Shown here: positions 36,801 to 49,256 of the stretch, in pieces
How positions within the stretch are numbered: the first letter of the stretch is position 1
How the letters are laid out: the number at the start of each line of letters is the position of its first letter
DNA from: Ailanthus altissimus
Lineage: Eukaryota; Streptophyta; Magnoliopsida; Sapindales; Simaroubaceae
Direction of reading: 5' to 3'
NCBI GenBank assembly: GCA_946807835.1
Contig: OX327683.1
Location: 15,257,001-15,321,000, forward strand
Length of the DNA stretch: 64,000 nucleotides
Notes under the pieces: generated by a model
The model's database searches: none
The model's input: only the letters and a program-made list of their open reading frames with translations
What the model was told of the DNA's origin: nothing
Position numbers and translations under genes: made by a program

Positions 36801-37054
36801 TTTAAGATGTTTTTACTATTATTTTCATTCTTGAAATATGATCATTTTTATCTTTAAAAAACGTAATTGATAACTTTTTAAAATATTAAAAACCTGACGA
36901 GTAATTTAACAAAAATATACAAACTAAAGTGACAATTTCCTCTTAGATTTATAAATTCGCCCATATGGTATATGTATCACTTCTTGTATGCGGGCACATT
37001 AATGAAGGAATTGAAACCACTTTCAAGAATTGGCATAATAAAGACCAACCATTC

Positions 37055-37092
<38 letters not shown>

Positions 37093-37240
37093 CCCCTGTG
37101 AAATTACAAGGAGCAACCCCATTAATCTGAATTGCTTTTCTAGGTTTCCCTTTTAAAAAAAAAAAAAACTAAAAGACTCAATTCACTCATCAGAAAACTA
37201 GCTAGCTAAATCACTTGATTAATCCGCAGTGCTGTTGGCT
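33888..37240. other. AT-rich intergenic DNA
   Basis: No gene recognised. It holds a three-copy tandem repeat at 34236-34560 and a long TA run at 37056-37090. The ORF at 36965-37156 crosses the TA run and is not a gene. Confidence 0.45.
34236..34560. repeat. Tandem repeat, about three copies of a ~117-bp unit
   Basis: ATTAAGAGTAATACATA (34240) recurs as ATTAAGAGTAATATATA (34357) and, more diverged, as ATTGGAAAAAATACGTA (34473). CACAAGATGA / TACAAGATGA / CACTAAATGA and GGATGCTACC (in copies 1 and 2) repeat with the same spacing. The third copy is shortened. Confidence 0.65.
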
Positions 37241-37243
37241 AAT

Positions 37244-38219
37244 TCATGTCCAAAGAGGATCCCAAATCGAGTCAAAACCGTTGCCGTCTAAAAAACAAGT
37301 TGTGTCATTGAATTGTTGCTGCTGCAAGATCATGGGTTGTTGAGACTCTGTCGTTTCCATGCAAAGTAGGGCAATTAAATTATGTTGTTGGGATTGCATG
37401 CTGACCATCTCGGCCCTTGCCTTGGCCAACTCTGCTTGAAGCTCAATGACTTGTTTTTGAAGTTGATATATTGCACCGGTGCAGCCATAGACCGGATCTC
37501 TCAATCTGGCATTTGCTTCATAAACCATGCTGCTCACTGCATCTGCTCTCTGAGACTCCGGCAGTTCCTGAAAATTTTTCATTATATATAATTATAAATG
37601 ACTACATACACTACGTTAAATTAGTTATAAGGATATAAATTATAGCATAAAATCATTTTATTTACATATAATGCGTGAACCATATAAAATTGTAAACGTG
37701 TTAATTAAAATTCTTTCTTTGGTAACTGGCTGGGTAATGTTAAGAGACTTTCTTTCTTTCTTTTTTTTTTTTTGAAAAACATTGCAAAACCCTAAAGAAG
37801 TGACAAATTAGTTTTAATATTCTCAAGGAAGCCCATGTCAAGAGATCCCAGAAACGACCTTGAATCTGTATGAAGTTCCTGAAAGGAGTTTAAAGAATGC
37901 ATACCTGCAAGAACTTGATGATGTTGCTAGCTCCAAAGACTTTGTGAGCAATGACGAATTTTTGTGGTTCGGTTGGTGGAAAATATGGAGCTAAAACACA
38001 CTTCTCGGAGCATCTCCGGCGAAGGATTTTGCAGGCAGCACAAGGGATAGGAAAAATAAGCGGCGGAGTTGACGGCGGAACTGCATCGCTTAGAGATGAT
38101 TGTGAATGAGAAGCAAAGCTTGGAGAGGATAATTGTGAAGAAGAAGAAGAAAAAGAGGAAAATGGAGTTTGCATTGTGAGATTCTGCGACTTAGTGGATT
38201 CCAATTGAGTTAGAGACAA
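37244..38219 (-). CDS. LOB-domain (LBD) transcription factor, class I, LBD1/LBD11 type
   Basis: Two exons: 38219-37905 and 37567-37244, joined at KFLQ/ELPE by a GT-AG intron; 212 residues. LBD proteins are plant-specific nuclear DNA-binding regulators of organ boundaries and meristem or vascular growth. Visible: a Ser-rich N-terminus, the zinc-binding block CAACKILRRRCSEKC (CX2CX6CX3C, about 60-74), APYFPPTEPQKF, the GAS block FGASNIIKFLQELPESQR with DPVYGCTGAI, and a leucine-zipper-like LX6LX3LX6M, where the last Leu is Met. The C-terminus ends DSIWDPLWT as in LBD1/LBD11. The first Met may not be used: a TATA box lies only about 20 bases before it, and Met16 (38174) would give a normal leader. 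LBD1 and LBD11 cannot be separated here. Confidence 0.92.
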
Positions 38220-38239
38220 GAGTAGCGTGTAGCTGCTAG

Positions 38240-38247
38240 TATTTATA
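38240..38247 (-). promoter_or_regulatory. TATA box of the LBD gene
   Basis: On the minus strand the sequence reads TATAAATA. It sits about 20 bases upstream of the first ATG (38219) and about 65 upstream of Met16 (38174), which favours the second Met as the start. Confidence 0.5.
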
Positions 38248-40286
38248 TGATAATATGATTGTACTTACTTCTATAACCATTGAAAGAAGATATAAAGTTC
38301 AGTTTTACCAATAAAAGACATTAATACACTATGTTTTCAAGGAAGATTTCTAATTAGGGTGTTGCAAAAAATTTAAAAAAAAAAAGGGTAATATTTTCCT
38401 TTCATCTATTAAAATTTGAACATGCATGGTTTGGTTTATTCAAAAAGAAAAAAAAAATCAATCAAACTTGACAACTTGAACTGTTGATGGGTCTTGCCTA
38501 AAAGAAAAACTTGTTTGTTTGTTTTAATTTTGTATTTCTGGATAATCATCTTCGCTTGTCCCTGAATCAGTAGTTACTATTTGGTATGTAATTTTGAGAG
38601 CTTGATTACTTTATTTCTAACAACTATGCATAAAAAATGATGAGGTGGCATTTGACTCGGTTCAGTTGACTGTTTTGAAACCATCAGTAGAATCTTTTGC
38701 CCTGAGCCCCCGCGGTTGGTGAGGGTTTTGAACTGTTCACACTTCACACTAATTGCACTTAATATATAGTTTTATTTTGTAACACAATGGAAAAAATTTT
38801 AATTGATGAATTCCTGAATAATAATTCCGGGAAAATACTTTCAAAAATATTATTTTAATGATTTCCTTTGTACATCAAATACTGATACAAAATTTGGAAA
38901 CCGTCTGATAAAAATATAACATGTGCATTAAATTTTTTTTCTTTATCATAATAGTTGATTTTCAAATAAATGTGTAAATATGTAAAAAGTTTTTACATAA
39001 TAAATATGCAAATGTAACGTGATGTATGCTGGTTTTACCTAAAACCCTCTTATGAATAAGATCTTAATTCACGACTTTTAGTCAACACTGTGTAGCTCAA
39101 ATTATGATATGTACCAAGCTTAGTGTTTTTTTTTTAATATTACGTTATTAACATATTGATATTTATAATCAAATGACTACCAAAATATATTAAAGCTGTA
39201 TTTATTTGATTATCATAGTTCGAACAATTTAGATTCAAATTAAATAAAATTTTCTCCTCTAAATAAATATATATATATATAAAATATACCCTTGCCCGTA
39301 AAAGAAAGGGACTTAACCTTGCAACAAACTCCAAGCAGATTACCGTAGCAACGGGGAAAGGGAGGGGAGTAGTCAGCACGTGGTGGGCATATAACAAGCT
39401 TCATTAGCTTCTATAATTACTGGTAGAAAAGAGGATTGAAAGTTATAAGGAGAAGAGAATAGAAAAGGCAAAGTCAATAACACATGTATGAACTTGCATG
39501 CAGTTGCTGCGACCGGATATTGAAAACTTTCATCATTATATTGCATTTAAGTCAAGTTCTCCATTATCGTTTCGAATCCTCTATTCATTCAACACGCACA
39601 AAGAAGTGAGAACCCCGTCATGCTGCCCAAATCAACTAAAAGTCATTGTTTGTTGTCATAGACATTATGTCATTATCCCAACTGCATTAGAAATTCATTT
39701 GTTCTCTCATCAACTGCCTTTCACACAGAACTATTGTTTGTTTTTTTTTCCCTTCTTTTTAATTTAAGAAACTTGCTTATGCTCTACAGATCATGGATAT
39801 CGATATTGAGAGAGAGAGACGATGCATGTGAGAGTGATGAGACTAATGAACCCAAACCAGTACTACCGGTGCTAATAAAGGGTGAATTAATGTACGCTTG
39901 CCTCATTAATCAGAGTTCATACCATGATTCTATTTTTGACTCGTCATACCTAATCCCCAAACGTTCGGCCTTCATTGATTATATTTGGTTTGTTGGTAAC
40001 TTCGGTTTCGTTTAGTAAACAAATTATTTGTGTTTAATTTTGAACGTATAACGGTTAAAATATTTAATAACTATTATTTTTGTTTCATAGATAAATAATT
40101 TACCAAATTACTACTCACCTGATTTCACTGTGCTGTTAAATCTTCCAATATTTCGTGTTAAGTGATAATCAAAACCTTTAACAAACTTTATGATTCTTCA
40201 CATGCGTTAAGATACAAGGGACTATGGGAGCCGTTTCTGTGTAAGTTAAGTCTTTTTTTTTCAGGCAAATTGGTTAAAAAAAAAAT
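38248..40286. other. Intergenic DNA between LBD and the gypsy element
   Basis: AT-rich, probably including the rest of the LBD promoter. ORFs at 39140-40015 are not similar to known families and have no gene-like context. Confidence 0.45.
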
Positions 40287-41374
40287 TGTCCACTCAAAAA
40301 ATTTTCTTTGGGCTTAAAGCATTTAAGTCCAAAGGAGATCAGCTCTCAAATTTTCAGTTAGATGTTTTTTTGTGGAAATAGTCTTCATCGGGACTTACCA
40401 TTATTTAAAAAACAACCCACTCTGAAAATAGGTCAAGAGTAATGGTCAATAGGCTTGGCCCTGACAAAGCTGAACAGCGAAGAATCAGCTCAAACTCAAA
40501 TGACCTGATCAGTAATTTAAAGCACCTGTTCAGTAAGATAGAATAGGATACAACAAGGCCACCATCTACGTACTAATCAGATCGATTTACCCTAACACTG
40601 CATAATTAATGAAGAAACCTGGTCAATTGTCTGCCAGACATTCCAACCATGTACAGTTAGTAAAATCAATAGAAAGTTAGCTCTTAAGAAGATCTCGGAT
40701 CACGACCAAGCCGAACGGGAAGATGCCACCAGAGAACTGACCCAAACAAATTGAACTTAACCTCACACTAACCAAATCCACCTGCAAAGATAAACATAAA
40801 GAATATGCTGAGAATGTATTTAACACATCAGAAAGGTACCTGGCATGTAACAGAAGCAGAATCAGAAGATCTACAACAAGATATTTGGTGTGTGTCAGGC
40901 ATACGGCAAAAGGATATTTGGCGTATGTCAGGCATACAGTAGAAGGAAATTTGACGTGTGTCAGAAGCACAATAGAGGTAGAATACCCGAAAAGGCTCTT
41001 CAAAGATCAGTGCTATAAGAAGGAGAAAAAGACATTGGAGAGGGGAAGATGCCCAAATAACAGAAGAATCAACACACAAAGAAAAGGTTTTTCCTTCCAT
41101 TCATTCGGGGCACATTTTTGACTCCATTTTTTACTAGCCTCCCACTAAAAAGACCATTTCTAACTTAAGCAACGGAGTGTCTTCACCGGAACCCACCACA
41201 GCGAGACCGTTATCGTAGTTGTGTTACGTTTTGCAAGTCTTTCTAGAGCTGATAACAAAGAAAAAATCCAAGCCTATCCGAGTAAACCCAATCAGGACGA
41301 GGCTCGACTTTCGTTTTCCGCTCACAAATAAATTTAAGGCTCGTTGGCTCAAGGAACCATTTTTTTGATAAACA
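40287..41374 (+). repeat. 5' LTR of the gypsy element
   Basis: Starts TGTCCACTC and ends GATAAACA. It aligns along its length with 55196-56245, for example GCCACCATCTACGTA, CGGATCACGACC, GGGAAGATGCCACCAGA and CAGCGAGACCGT. Inside, a 33-bp motif (GTGTCAGGCATAC core) occurs about three times at 40887-40980. Confidence 0.85.
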
Positions 41375-41378
41375 ATTT

Positions 41379-41396
41379 TTGGTGTTGTCTGTGGGA
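41379..41396 (+). promoter_or_regulatory. Primer-binding region of the gypsy element
   Basis: Four bases after the LTR the sequence reads TTGGTGTTGTCTGTGGGA, a decayed form of the TTGGCGCCGTCTGTGGGA block commonly found next to the 5' LTR of plant Tat-type gypsy elements. Confidence 0.6.
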
Positions 41397-41879
41397 ATCA
41401 AACAAAAAGCTTTGTTTAAGAAGACAACAGTCGACTATAGCAGAACGGTTATCTACAACAAGAATCGAGTTGTCAGAAAGTGAGGCTCAAACCTAAACAG
41501 GTTTCTCTATCGAATAAAATGCTCACTACCACCTGAAATACAGGCAGAACTGAGAACCATAAGGAAACAGAGAGAAGAACTGAGATAGCTCATGGGCCGA
41601 GTTGATAAAGAGTAAACAAATGAAAGCAAAAAATGGCAGGAGGAAATCTCAGGAAGAGATTAGAGAACAGACAGAGGGAATGGATGGACCAGGGACTCCG
41701 CACAATTTGATCTGAGCAAACATGCCAACCAAATAGTTCTCGAGAGAGAAGAGGCAAAGTCTGGAGATTTCAAGCCAGCGATGTGAAGAGAGCCATCCGC
41801 CGAATAGCGACAACATCAACAGGGTAAGTTGGGCATAGAGAGCAAGGTCAGTAATTTGGAGGGAAATTGGACAGTCTCT

Positions 41880-42980
41880 TGGTAAAGAAGGAAAAGAAAG
41901 ATCAACCTCCCATGAAGAAGACGAAAAAGAAGAGAAGGTCACTTCTGACAGACAAGCTGAGAGACATGGAGCTCCCGAGTGGTTTCCAACTCCCAAACTT
42001 GCCCACGTATAGGGAAGTTACCGACTCCAACCACTATATCAACCAGATCATCAACCTGTTGTCCATTACAGGACTAAGGTAAGAGTAAATGTGCACACTC
42101 TTCCATATGAACTTAGAAGGGCTTGCTCTACTCTGGTATAGGAGCTTGAAGTAGCACAATATGGCCTTCTACAGCAAGCTGACCGAGAAATTCGTACAAC
42201 ACTTTTGAGGTTCATTTGAGGTAGCTACGGATTCAGAGCAATTAAAGTAGGTTAGACAGGGTCAAGAATAGAGCCTCAATAATTTCATCAAAAGATTCTA
42301 CAAAGAGGTTATAGTCTTGGGGGTTTTCGACCAACCAATCGCCTTAGACGCCTTTAAGATAGGACTAAGGCTATATAGATTCTGGTATCATCTGGCAGAG
42401 AGTGGTATCATAAATTACGCAACGGTGTATAACAAGGCACTGAAGTATATGTCGATAGAACAGGGCGAGGAGGCTAAGAGATCATTTGCTGAACCATTTC
42501 GAGGGTAAGCCCGACCCAGAGAAGAAGTCAGATATAAGGGAAGGGAGGGACCTTCGCATCCTTCACAAAAATACTGAAGGATGAACGATGAATATCGTTC
42601 CCCGCAGAGGGAAAAGTTTGTAAACTGGAGTGGTGCACCCAACAATTGAAGGAATAATACGTTGAACAATAGACCAGCAAACTAGAGAGAAGGGCCAAAC
42701 AAATTTTGCCCAGGTGACCCCACCCCTTCTAGGCTGCCCTAGAGCTAAAGGAATCATGGTGAACCTTTGACTGAAGAGAAGAGGGTGGCTCATGTTGAGA
42801 ATTTTTTCCCCTTGGTCGTGCCATTTGAAGATATTTATGAAGCAATTTAGGATTAGGGTTTGCTATATAGGAATTTCAAAGGAAATAGAATAGAGCGGCG
42901 AATAGACCTGAAGAAGTGGTGTAGCATGTATAAGGGGCCAGGGCACACCACGCGAGAGTACCCCGAGCCGAGGAAGTAGG
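41880..42980 (+). pseudogene. Degenerate gag region of the gypsy element
   Basis: Fragments resemble the plant retrotransposon gag domain: a stretch ending LPSGFQLPNLPTYREVTDSN (about 41960-42030) and GVFDQPIALDAFKIGLR (from 42320). A later piece, KKWCSMYKGPGHTTREY (about 42910-42963), looks like the decayed nucleic-acid-binding C-terminus. Many stops and frame changes separate them. Gag would have formed the particle; this copy cannot. Confidence 0.65.
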
Positions 42981-43269
42981 TTGAAACCGTAATAAGAAAT
43001 GGGTACCTAGAAGAATTTCGAGTGAACTGATAGCTCACGACTGCTGACCGGCCTAACGGGTCAAATTTCAACCCGTCACAATTATTTATAGTGGACCCAC
43101 ATTGGCGAGAGAATCAAACAAATAGAAAAAAAAACTACTTCAAGTACTTAATGATGACAAACCAAGTCATATGTAACTCCAATTTGGCTAGGAAACCAAA
43201 GCTACCGCAAGAAGTGTTGATCATGTTCATAGAAGAAGATGCATAAGGAGTCAGTTATCCATATAATGA

Positions 43270-45190
43270 TGTGCTTGTGATCGAAATTTGGGTGGTAGGA
43301 GAGAAGATAAACAGGGTATTCATCGATTCGGGCAGCTTGGTCGACATAATCTTTAGAGAAACACTGGATGATTTGAGAATCAAGAACTTGCACATGGAAG
43401 GAACCCAAAAACTGCCGCAGGGGTTCAAAAGTAACTATGTGATGCCAGTCGGGGTAGTGGCCCTCCATTTCACTTTGGGACAAATTCCCTACGAAAAAAT
43501 CGTAATGACTAAATTCGTGGTGGTAGACCATCCCTTCCCATATAGGATCCTCTACGGATGGCCTTTCATGGTAAGTACGAATGCTGCCATATCTATTCAT
43601 TACCTGAAACTAAAATTTTTGACAGAAGAGGGGATTGGAATAGCCTCAGGAGATCAGAAGGCAACCGGAAGTTGTTACATGATGACGGCAAGGTGGACAT
43701 TCTGTATTTCCATCCTTGACCTAAGGGAGGAAGTCGAAGAATGCCCGGAGCCAGCGGAAGAATTACAAGATGTGCAGGTCAAAGCTGAGGAGCCTGAGAA
43801 AGTGGTTAGGATGGAAACCCAGTTAAGGCTCGATGTCAAGGAAGGGCTGACCCAGCTGATTCAAGATTTTTCAGATGTCTTCGCTTTGTCCCACAAAGAC
43901 ATGCTTGCAACTAACCCAGAACTGGCTGTACACAGGCTGATCATCAGCCTGGCATCCCAACCAATTAAGCAAAAAAATAGAATCTTTAATCGGGAATGAA
44001 AGGAGGCTGTAGCGGCAGAAGTGGAGAAACTGTCAGTGGCATGCTTTATCCGAAAAGTCGGTTACCCTAACTGGTTGGCCAATGTAGTAATGGTGAAAAA
44101 AGCCAACGAGAAGTGAAGAATGTGTGTGCACTTCACCGACCTGAATATGACATGTCCCAAGGATAATTTTCTCATCTCAAAGATTGACCAACTAGTGGAT
44201 GCTACAGTTGGGCATAAGCTATTAAGTTTCATGGACACTTTCTCTGGCTATAATCAGATCCCATTGTTTCCCCTCAACCAGGAAAAGACATCATTCATCA
44301 CCCATCAAGGGACCTACTGCTATTAAGTAATACCGTTTGGGTTAAAGAATGTTGGATCTACCTACCAGAGACTGGTGAACAAGCCCTTCAAAAATTTGAT
44401 CGACAGGAATAAAGAGGTCTACATAGATGATATGATATCTAAGTTAATAAAAGTGAAGGGCCACATGGCCGATCTGAAAGAAGCCTTTGTGGTATTGAGG
44501 ACGAACAGGATGAAGCTGAACCCAGGAAAATATTTCTTCGAGGTAAGGTCTGGGAAATGTCTAGGCTTCATGGTAAGCCAGAAGGGGATAGAAGCGAATC
44601 CAGACAAAGTTTGCGCCATCCTGAAAATAAAGTCCCCAAGCACGGTGAAGGAGTCTAGTGACTCACAGGAAAGATTGTGGCCCTGAACAGGTTTATTTCC
44701 AAGGCCACCGACATGTACTTCACATTATTTCAAGCAATAAAGAGAAAGGAAAAGAATTGGTGGATGAGAGAATGTGAACAAGCTTTTTAGCAACTGAAGG
44801 CTTATCTTTTCAAATCGGTGCATTTAGCCGTCCCCATACAAGGGGAGGCATTAGTATTGTAACAGGAAATTTCAGAGTGGACTATCAGCTCGGTGCTAGC
44901 CAAAGAAGAGAAAGAGGTGCAGCGACCCGTGTACTATACAACCAAAGCCTTCATTGGCCCTAAGACTCGATACTCCCCCCTAAAAAGTTGGTTATGGCTC
45001 TGATCATGTCAGAAAGAAAGTTGTGACAGATTCTACACAAGTCTGACTTATTCGGCCAGTTGGTTAAGTGGGCCATGGAGTTAAGTGAATTCGACATTCA
45101 TTATAAACCCTGAACTACTATCAAGGGGTAGGCATTGGCCGACTTTGTAGTTGAAAGCACCCGCGAACCAATGATGGTTGAAGGGATGGA
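43270..45190 (+). pseudogene. Degenerate protease, reverse transcriptase and RNase H region
   Basis: The aspartic protease motif is seen in RVFIDSGSLVDIIF (about 43315-43356; the active triplet is D-S-G). The 242-residue ORF (43271-43999) covers protease and the linker to RT, and stops just at the RT start. RT follows with CVHFTDLNMTCPKDNF (from 44123) and VYIDDM (44420; the catalytic motif is usually YVDDM). Then come KLNPGKYFFEV and GIEANPDKVCAI. RNase H remnants run to about 45190 (QALADFVVEST-like: KG*ALADFVVEST). Stops at 43997, 44116 and 44324 break the frame. The second RNase H expected in Tat elements is missing, at the place where another LTR is inserted. Confidence 0.8.
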
Positions 45191-45198
45191 TGCTTGAG

Positions 45199-46105
45199 TG
45201 CAATACCCCAAAATTTTATTTATTTTGATTAGATTTATTAGTCAAAGAAATAAAAGAATTTGATTGGTTGAAAAAGTATAGTATGGTATAAGTGTTTGCA
45301 TAGAATTAAAACCTATGCTATTAAGATTTTTCCAACATTTGGACCAATGAAATTTTGCCAACATTTTTAGATGGAATTTACTAGAATTAGTTAGATTTAA
45401 ACTAGATTTTTATTTAGTTTAGTTATGCATAGTTTTTAAAACTTTTGGACCAATCAAATGCCACAATTTCTAACCAATGGCATTTTTTTTTTTTAATTTT
45501 GAGTTTAGTTGGGGGTATTTTTAAAAAGAAAAATGAAGGCTATAAAAGGGAAAATAGTATTGAAAAATTAGACAATTCTAAACCCTTTGGCCGTCCCCCT
45601 CATTTTGCATTTTCTCTCCATTTTTCTTTTATCCTCCTTTAAATTTAACAATTCTCAATACTTACATTAGTAAATTAAGCCCCCAAATCTTTAATTAAAC
45701 CCATCTTCATTAAGTTTCAAGGTATAAGGTATTATTTAAGGTGAGTTGATACTAAAAATTCTACTGAATATAGATTTAGAGTTTAAAGGGTTAATAGGTG
45801 AAATAGCCATATAGAATTAGTGAATTGTGCATTTAATTTAGTAAATTAGAATTTTATTCATTATTTGTGTATTTTGGCATATTAAGGTGAAAGCTTGGCC
45901 AAGGATAGCCAAGGGAAGGAGAAGGAGAAGAAGTGAGTAACAAGTAGAAGAATTAAGCTTATAAGGTTGGTGTATACTTTAGTTTGAAACTTAAATTCTT
46001 ACTTTAGGAAATGTAGTGTATATTTATATTTTTTATTAATATGATGGATGAATACGTTGAACTATGGCATTGAATTGATAATTATATTATTTTTAAATAT
46101 ATTAA
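45199..46105 (+). mobile_element. Truncated LTR of another family inserted in the gypsy element
   Basis: It starts with TGCAATACCCCAAAATTTT, a typical plant LTR beginning, and has a TATA box (TATAAAAGGG, 45541-45550) about 340 bases in, followed by a CT-rich leader. TTGAG occurs just before (45194-45198) and again near 46106, possibly the target duplication, but the expected CA end is not visible. Gypsy coding sequence resumes near 46135. Confidence 0.5.
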
Positions 46106-46134
46106 TATATTTTGAGCATTGGATATTAATTTCG

Positions 46135-46975
46135 ACCGACAAAACCAAGCTAGATGGACCCCGTTAAGGACTATATTTCTAGGGGAACAATTCTGACCGA
46201 CAAAAAAGAAGCCTGAAGAATTAAATACCGAGCCACTCGATACTCGGTGATCGGCAGGGTATTGTACAGAAGGGGTTTATCTCACCCCTATATAAGGTAC
46301 GTGGGCCTCTGGAGGCGGAGCGAGTCCTAAAGGAAATCCATGAAAGAGTTTACAGTAATCACTTGGGGAAGGAAGCCCTAGCTCACAAGGTCTTCCGAAT
46401 TAGGTACTATTGGCCAACCGCCCTACAAAATGCTAAAAACCTAGTTCAGCATTGCGACATGTGTCAAAGATTTATAGACAAAATCTAGGTACTAGTAAGA
46501 GAGCTGACCACGATGAACGGGCCCTGACCGTTCGCTTAGTGTGGGCTCGATTTGGTCGAAACTTTCCCCGAGGGAAGGGATCTTGTAAATATATAGTCTT
46601 GGTGGTTGACTACTTCACTAAATGGGTTGAAGTCGAGCCACTGCAAAAAATTACCAAATCCCTCACACTATCATCATCGACCATAAAAAATAGTTCGACA
46701 ACCACGGCTTCAAAAATTTCTGCAAATAGCTAGTAGTGCGACTGTTTTTCACCTCTCCCGCACACCTTAAAACCAATAGCTAGGTCAAATCTTGCAACAA
46801 GCTAGTAAAAAAGCTGCTTAAGAAGAAATTAACAGAAAGAAATGGAGCATGGGTAAAAGAGTTGCAAGAAGTGTTGTGAGCGCTTCGAATGACTAGCAAT
46901 ATAGCCATCGGTGAGACATCGTTCTCGTTAGCCTTTGGAAGTGAAGTGGTAATTTCTGCGAAAATAGGGACCTTA
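46135..46975 (+). pseudogene. Degenerate integrase, N-terminal and core part
   Basis: Fragments read MDPVKDYISRGTILTDKKEA and RIKYRATRYSVI (from about 46152), then a zinc-binding remnant QHCDMCQRF (46447-46473), then the catalytic core KYIVLVVDYFTKWVEVEP (about 46585-46640) with its first Asp. Stops and frameshifts occur throughout. The coding sequence is cut at 46975 by a solo LTR and continues at 49688. Confidence 0.75.
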
Positions 46976-49225
46976 TGTAGTAACCATTTATCCACAACCA
47001 GTAAGAATAAGTATTTATATATATATATATATATATAAATTTTATTTGTACGTGGGTGATATTTGATTTATGTATTATTATTAGTGGTGTTTGTATAGAT
47101 TAAAGACCTACTATTAATATTAGGTTTATTTGTAAGGCTTTAGATTTATTTTAGGGACCTAATTGTCATACTTTAAAAGTTTTGGAGGCTAATTCGTAAA
47201 TACTAAAAATTATCCTCTTAGTATAAAAATACATATTTGTAACTCTAATTAACTCATTTTGGTCTAGTCACCTATTTTAGAGTGAGAAAAGAGAGAAAGA
47301 GAGGGGAGAGAAAGAGAAGAGGAAGAAGAAAAAGTGGAAGAAATTTAAAATTTTAAGCTTTGAGAGGTATATTATAACAATTTTTTATTCTCTTGGTGTT
47401 AATTAAGTTAATTCTTTTAATTTTTTATTTTTGAAAATATAAAAAAAATTGGGGATTTGATGTGAATTTTGTAAGATGTATTGAGAATTGATGATGATTA
47501 TGTAGATAACTTGATAAATCATGATGAAATGTAAAATTTCTACTTGATAGTCTCTTGATCCGAGAATTTTATAAATTTTTGTACTTTGATTATGGTTTTA
47601 AATTTTAAGAATATGAAATTAGACATGTCTAAAATCATTTAAGACTTTGAATCGATTGAAAATTCTAGAAGTTAAATTTTTAGTGATTTACAAATATAAC
47701 CCTAAAATTTTAAAATTTTTCTGTGTTAACAATATACTACAGTTACAAATAATTTTTTATCTGCTGAATGGTCTTAAAAACTTACAAATTTTTGGAATAT
47801 GATAAATTTATATGTTTAATATTATATATTCAAAATTGATAATTTAGATCAATGTGGTTAAATTGTTATGATTTTCTAAAGTGTATCAGCTCATTATAGT
47901 ATTTGATTAGCAGATTTTTTAAAGCTATAGAATAAAATAGTTTTAAAATACTTTTGGCAGGGATTTTGAAGTGAAACATTTATCATGGATTGAGATATAT
48001 GTCAAGAGTAATTATGTGATAGTTTTATAATTTTTATTTAGTATATGATTTTATAAAATTGGGAGAGTGAATACTGTTTAGTAAATATCTTGATCATGTC
48101 AGGATAATAGTTTGGATTTGATGGTGTTTATGAAATGAATTGTGTAGGAATTATAATATAATATTCATATATAAGAAGTATATATGAGTCAAGAATGATA
48201 TATTCTGATTTTGGAGTAATTAGACATCATTTGATATATAAGAAAATTTTGTTAAGTGTAACTGGTCAGAATGACAGATTTTGAGAAACCAAGTCATTAT
48301 ACTAATTTGATGTGATAAATGCAATATTTGTACTTTTGTAAGCTATTTTAAAGTGTTTTTTGTGAATGGTAAGACTTATAAAAGGATTAATCTCCATTGA
48401 TAGGTTAAGAAGAATTAAGCTTTGTGCTCAAAAGTGTTAACAGGTAAACATACTAGACTCTTATTGAAATCATCATAAACATAGTAATTATTTATATATG
48501 ATTTTGTAAATGTGCTTAAAAATATGTTTATGTTATGCCAAAGTATATTTTGATATGAAATGTAAAAGATATATGTTTATGAATATGAGCATTGATATTG
48601 AGCATGGGCATACATAGCATATATGTGTTTATGAAAGTGAGCATTTTAAAATGAAATGTGTTTAGCAAAGGTGTTTATGAAAGTGAGCATTTCAAAATGA
48701 AATGTGTTTAACAAAAAAATCTTTTGAAGTGGAATATGTTTATGAGAAACGTTTTGTGTTTTGAGGATGCTTGAACTCACTATTTACTTAGTAGGCACCT
48801 TATGTAATTTTTGGAGCCTGTATGTGTGGCCTTTCCTTCGGGATTGGTATATGTTATGTTCCGTATGTAGAGAGGATCCTATTGGTACCTAAAAAAAAAG
48901 TGAGTCATCACATTTGTGTGGTGGCATATTAGTGCATGTGAAAGGACTCACCAATGATCAAGGTGAGGGTTTGGCTCTTATCTTTGGGCATGAGCATTAT
49001 ATATGTGTAATTTAAACCTCACTTGTGCTATTATTCTCATACGGTATGTCATCGACGGGTGACATTTGGCTCATTATGTGATATGTGATATGGCAGTCCT
49101 ACTAAGTAGTAGTTGAGTGATGGTATTCTTATTATATATTTTGAAAGAATGTGTAAGTGCTTACTTGACATGTGATTTGATAAGATTATGATTTTGATTT
49201 ATCACGGCATATCATACATATGCAT

Positions 49226-49256
<31 letters not shown>

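Noticed and set aside
36965..37156. ORF over the TA run
   Set aside because: Contains a long run of alternating Ile-Tyr from a microsatellite.
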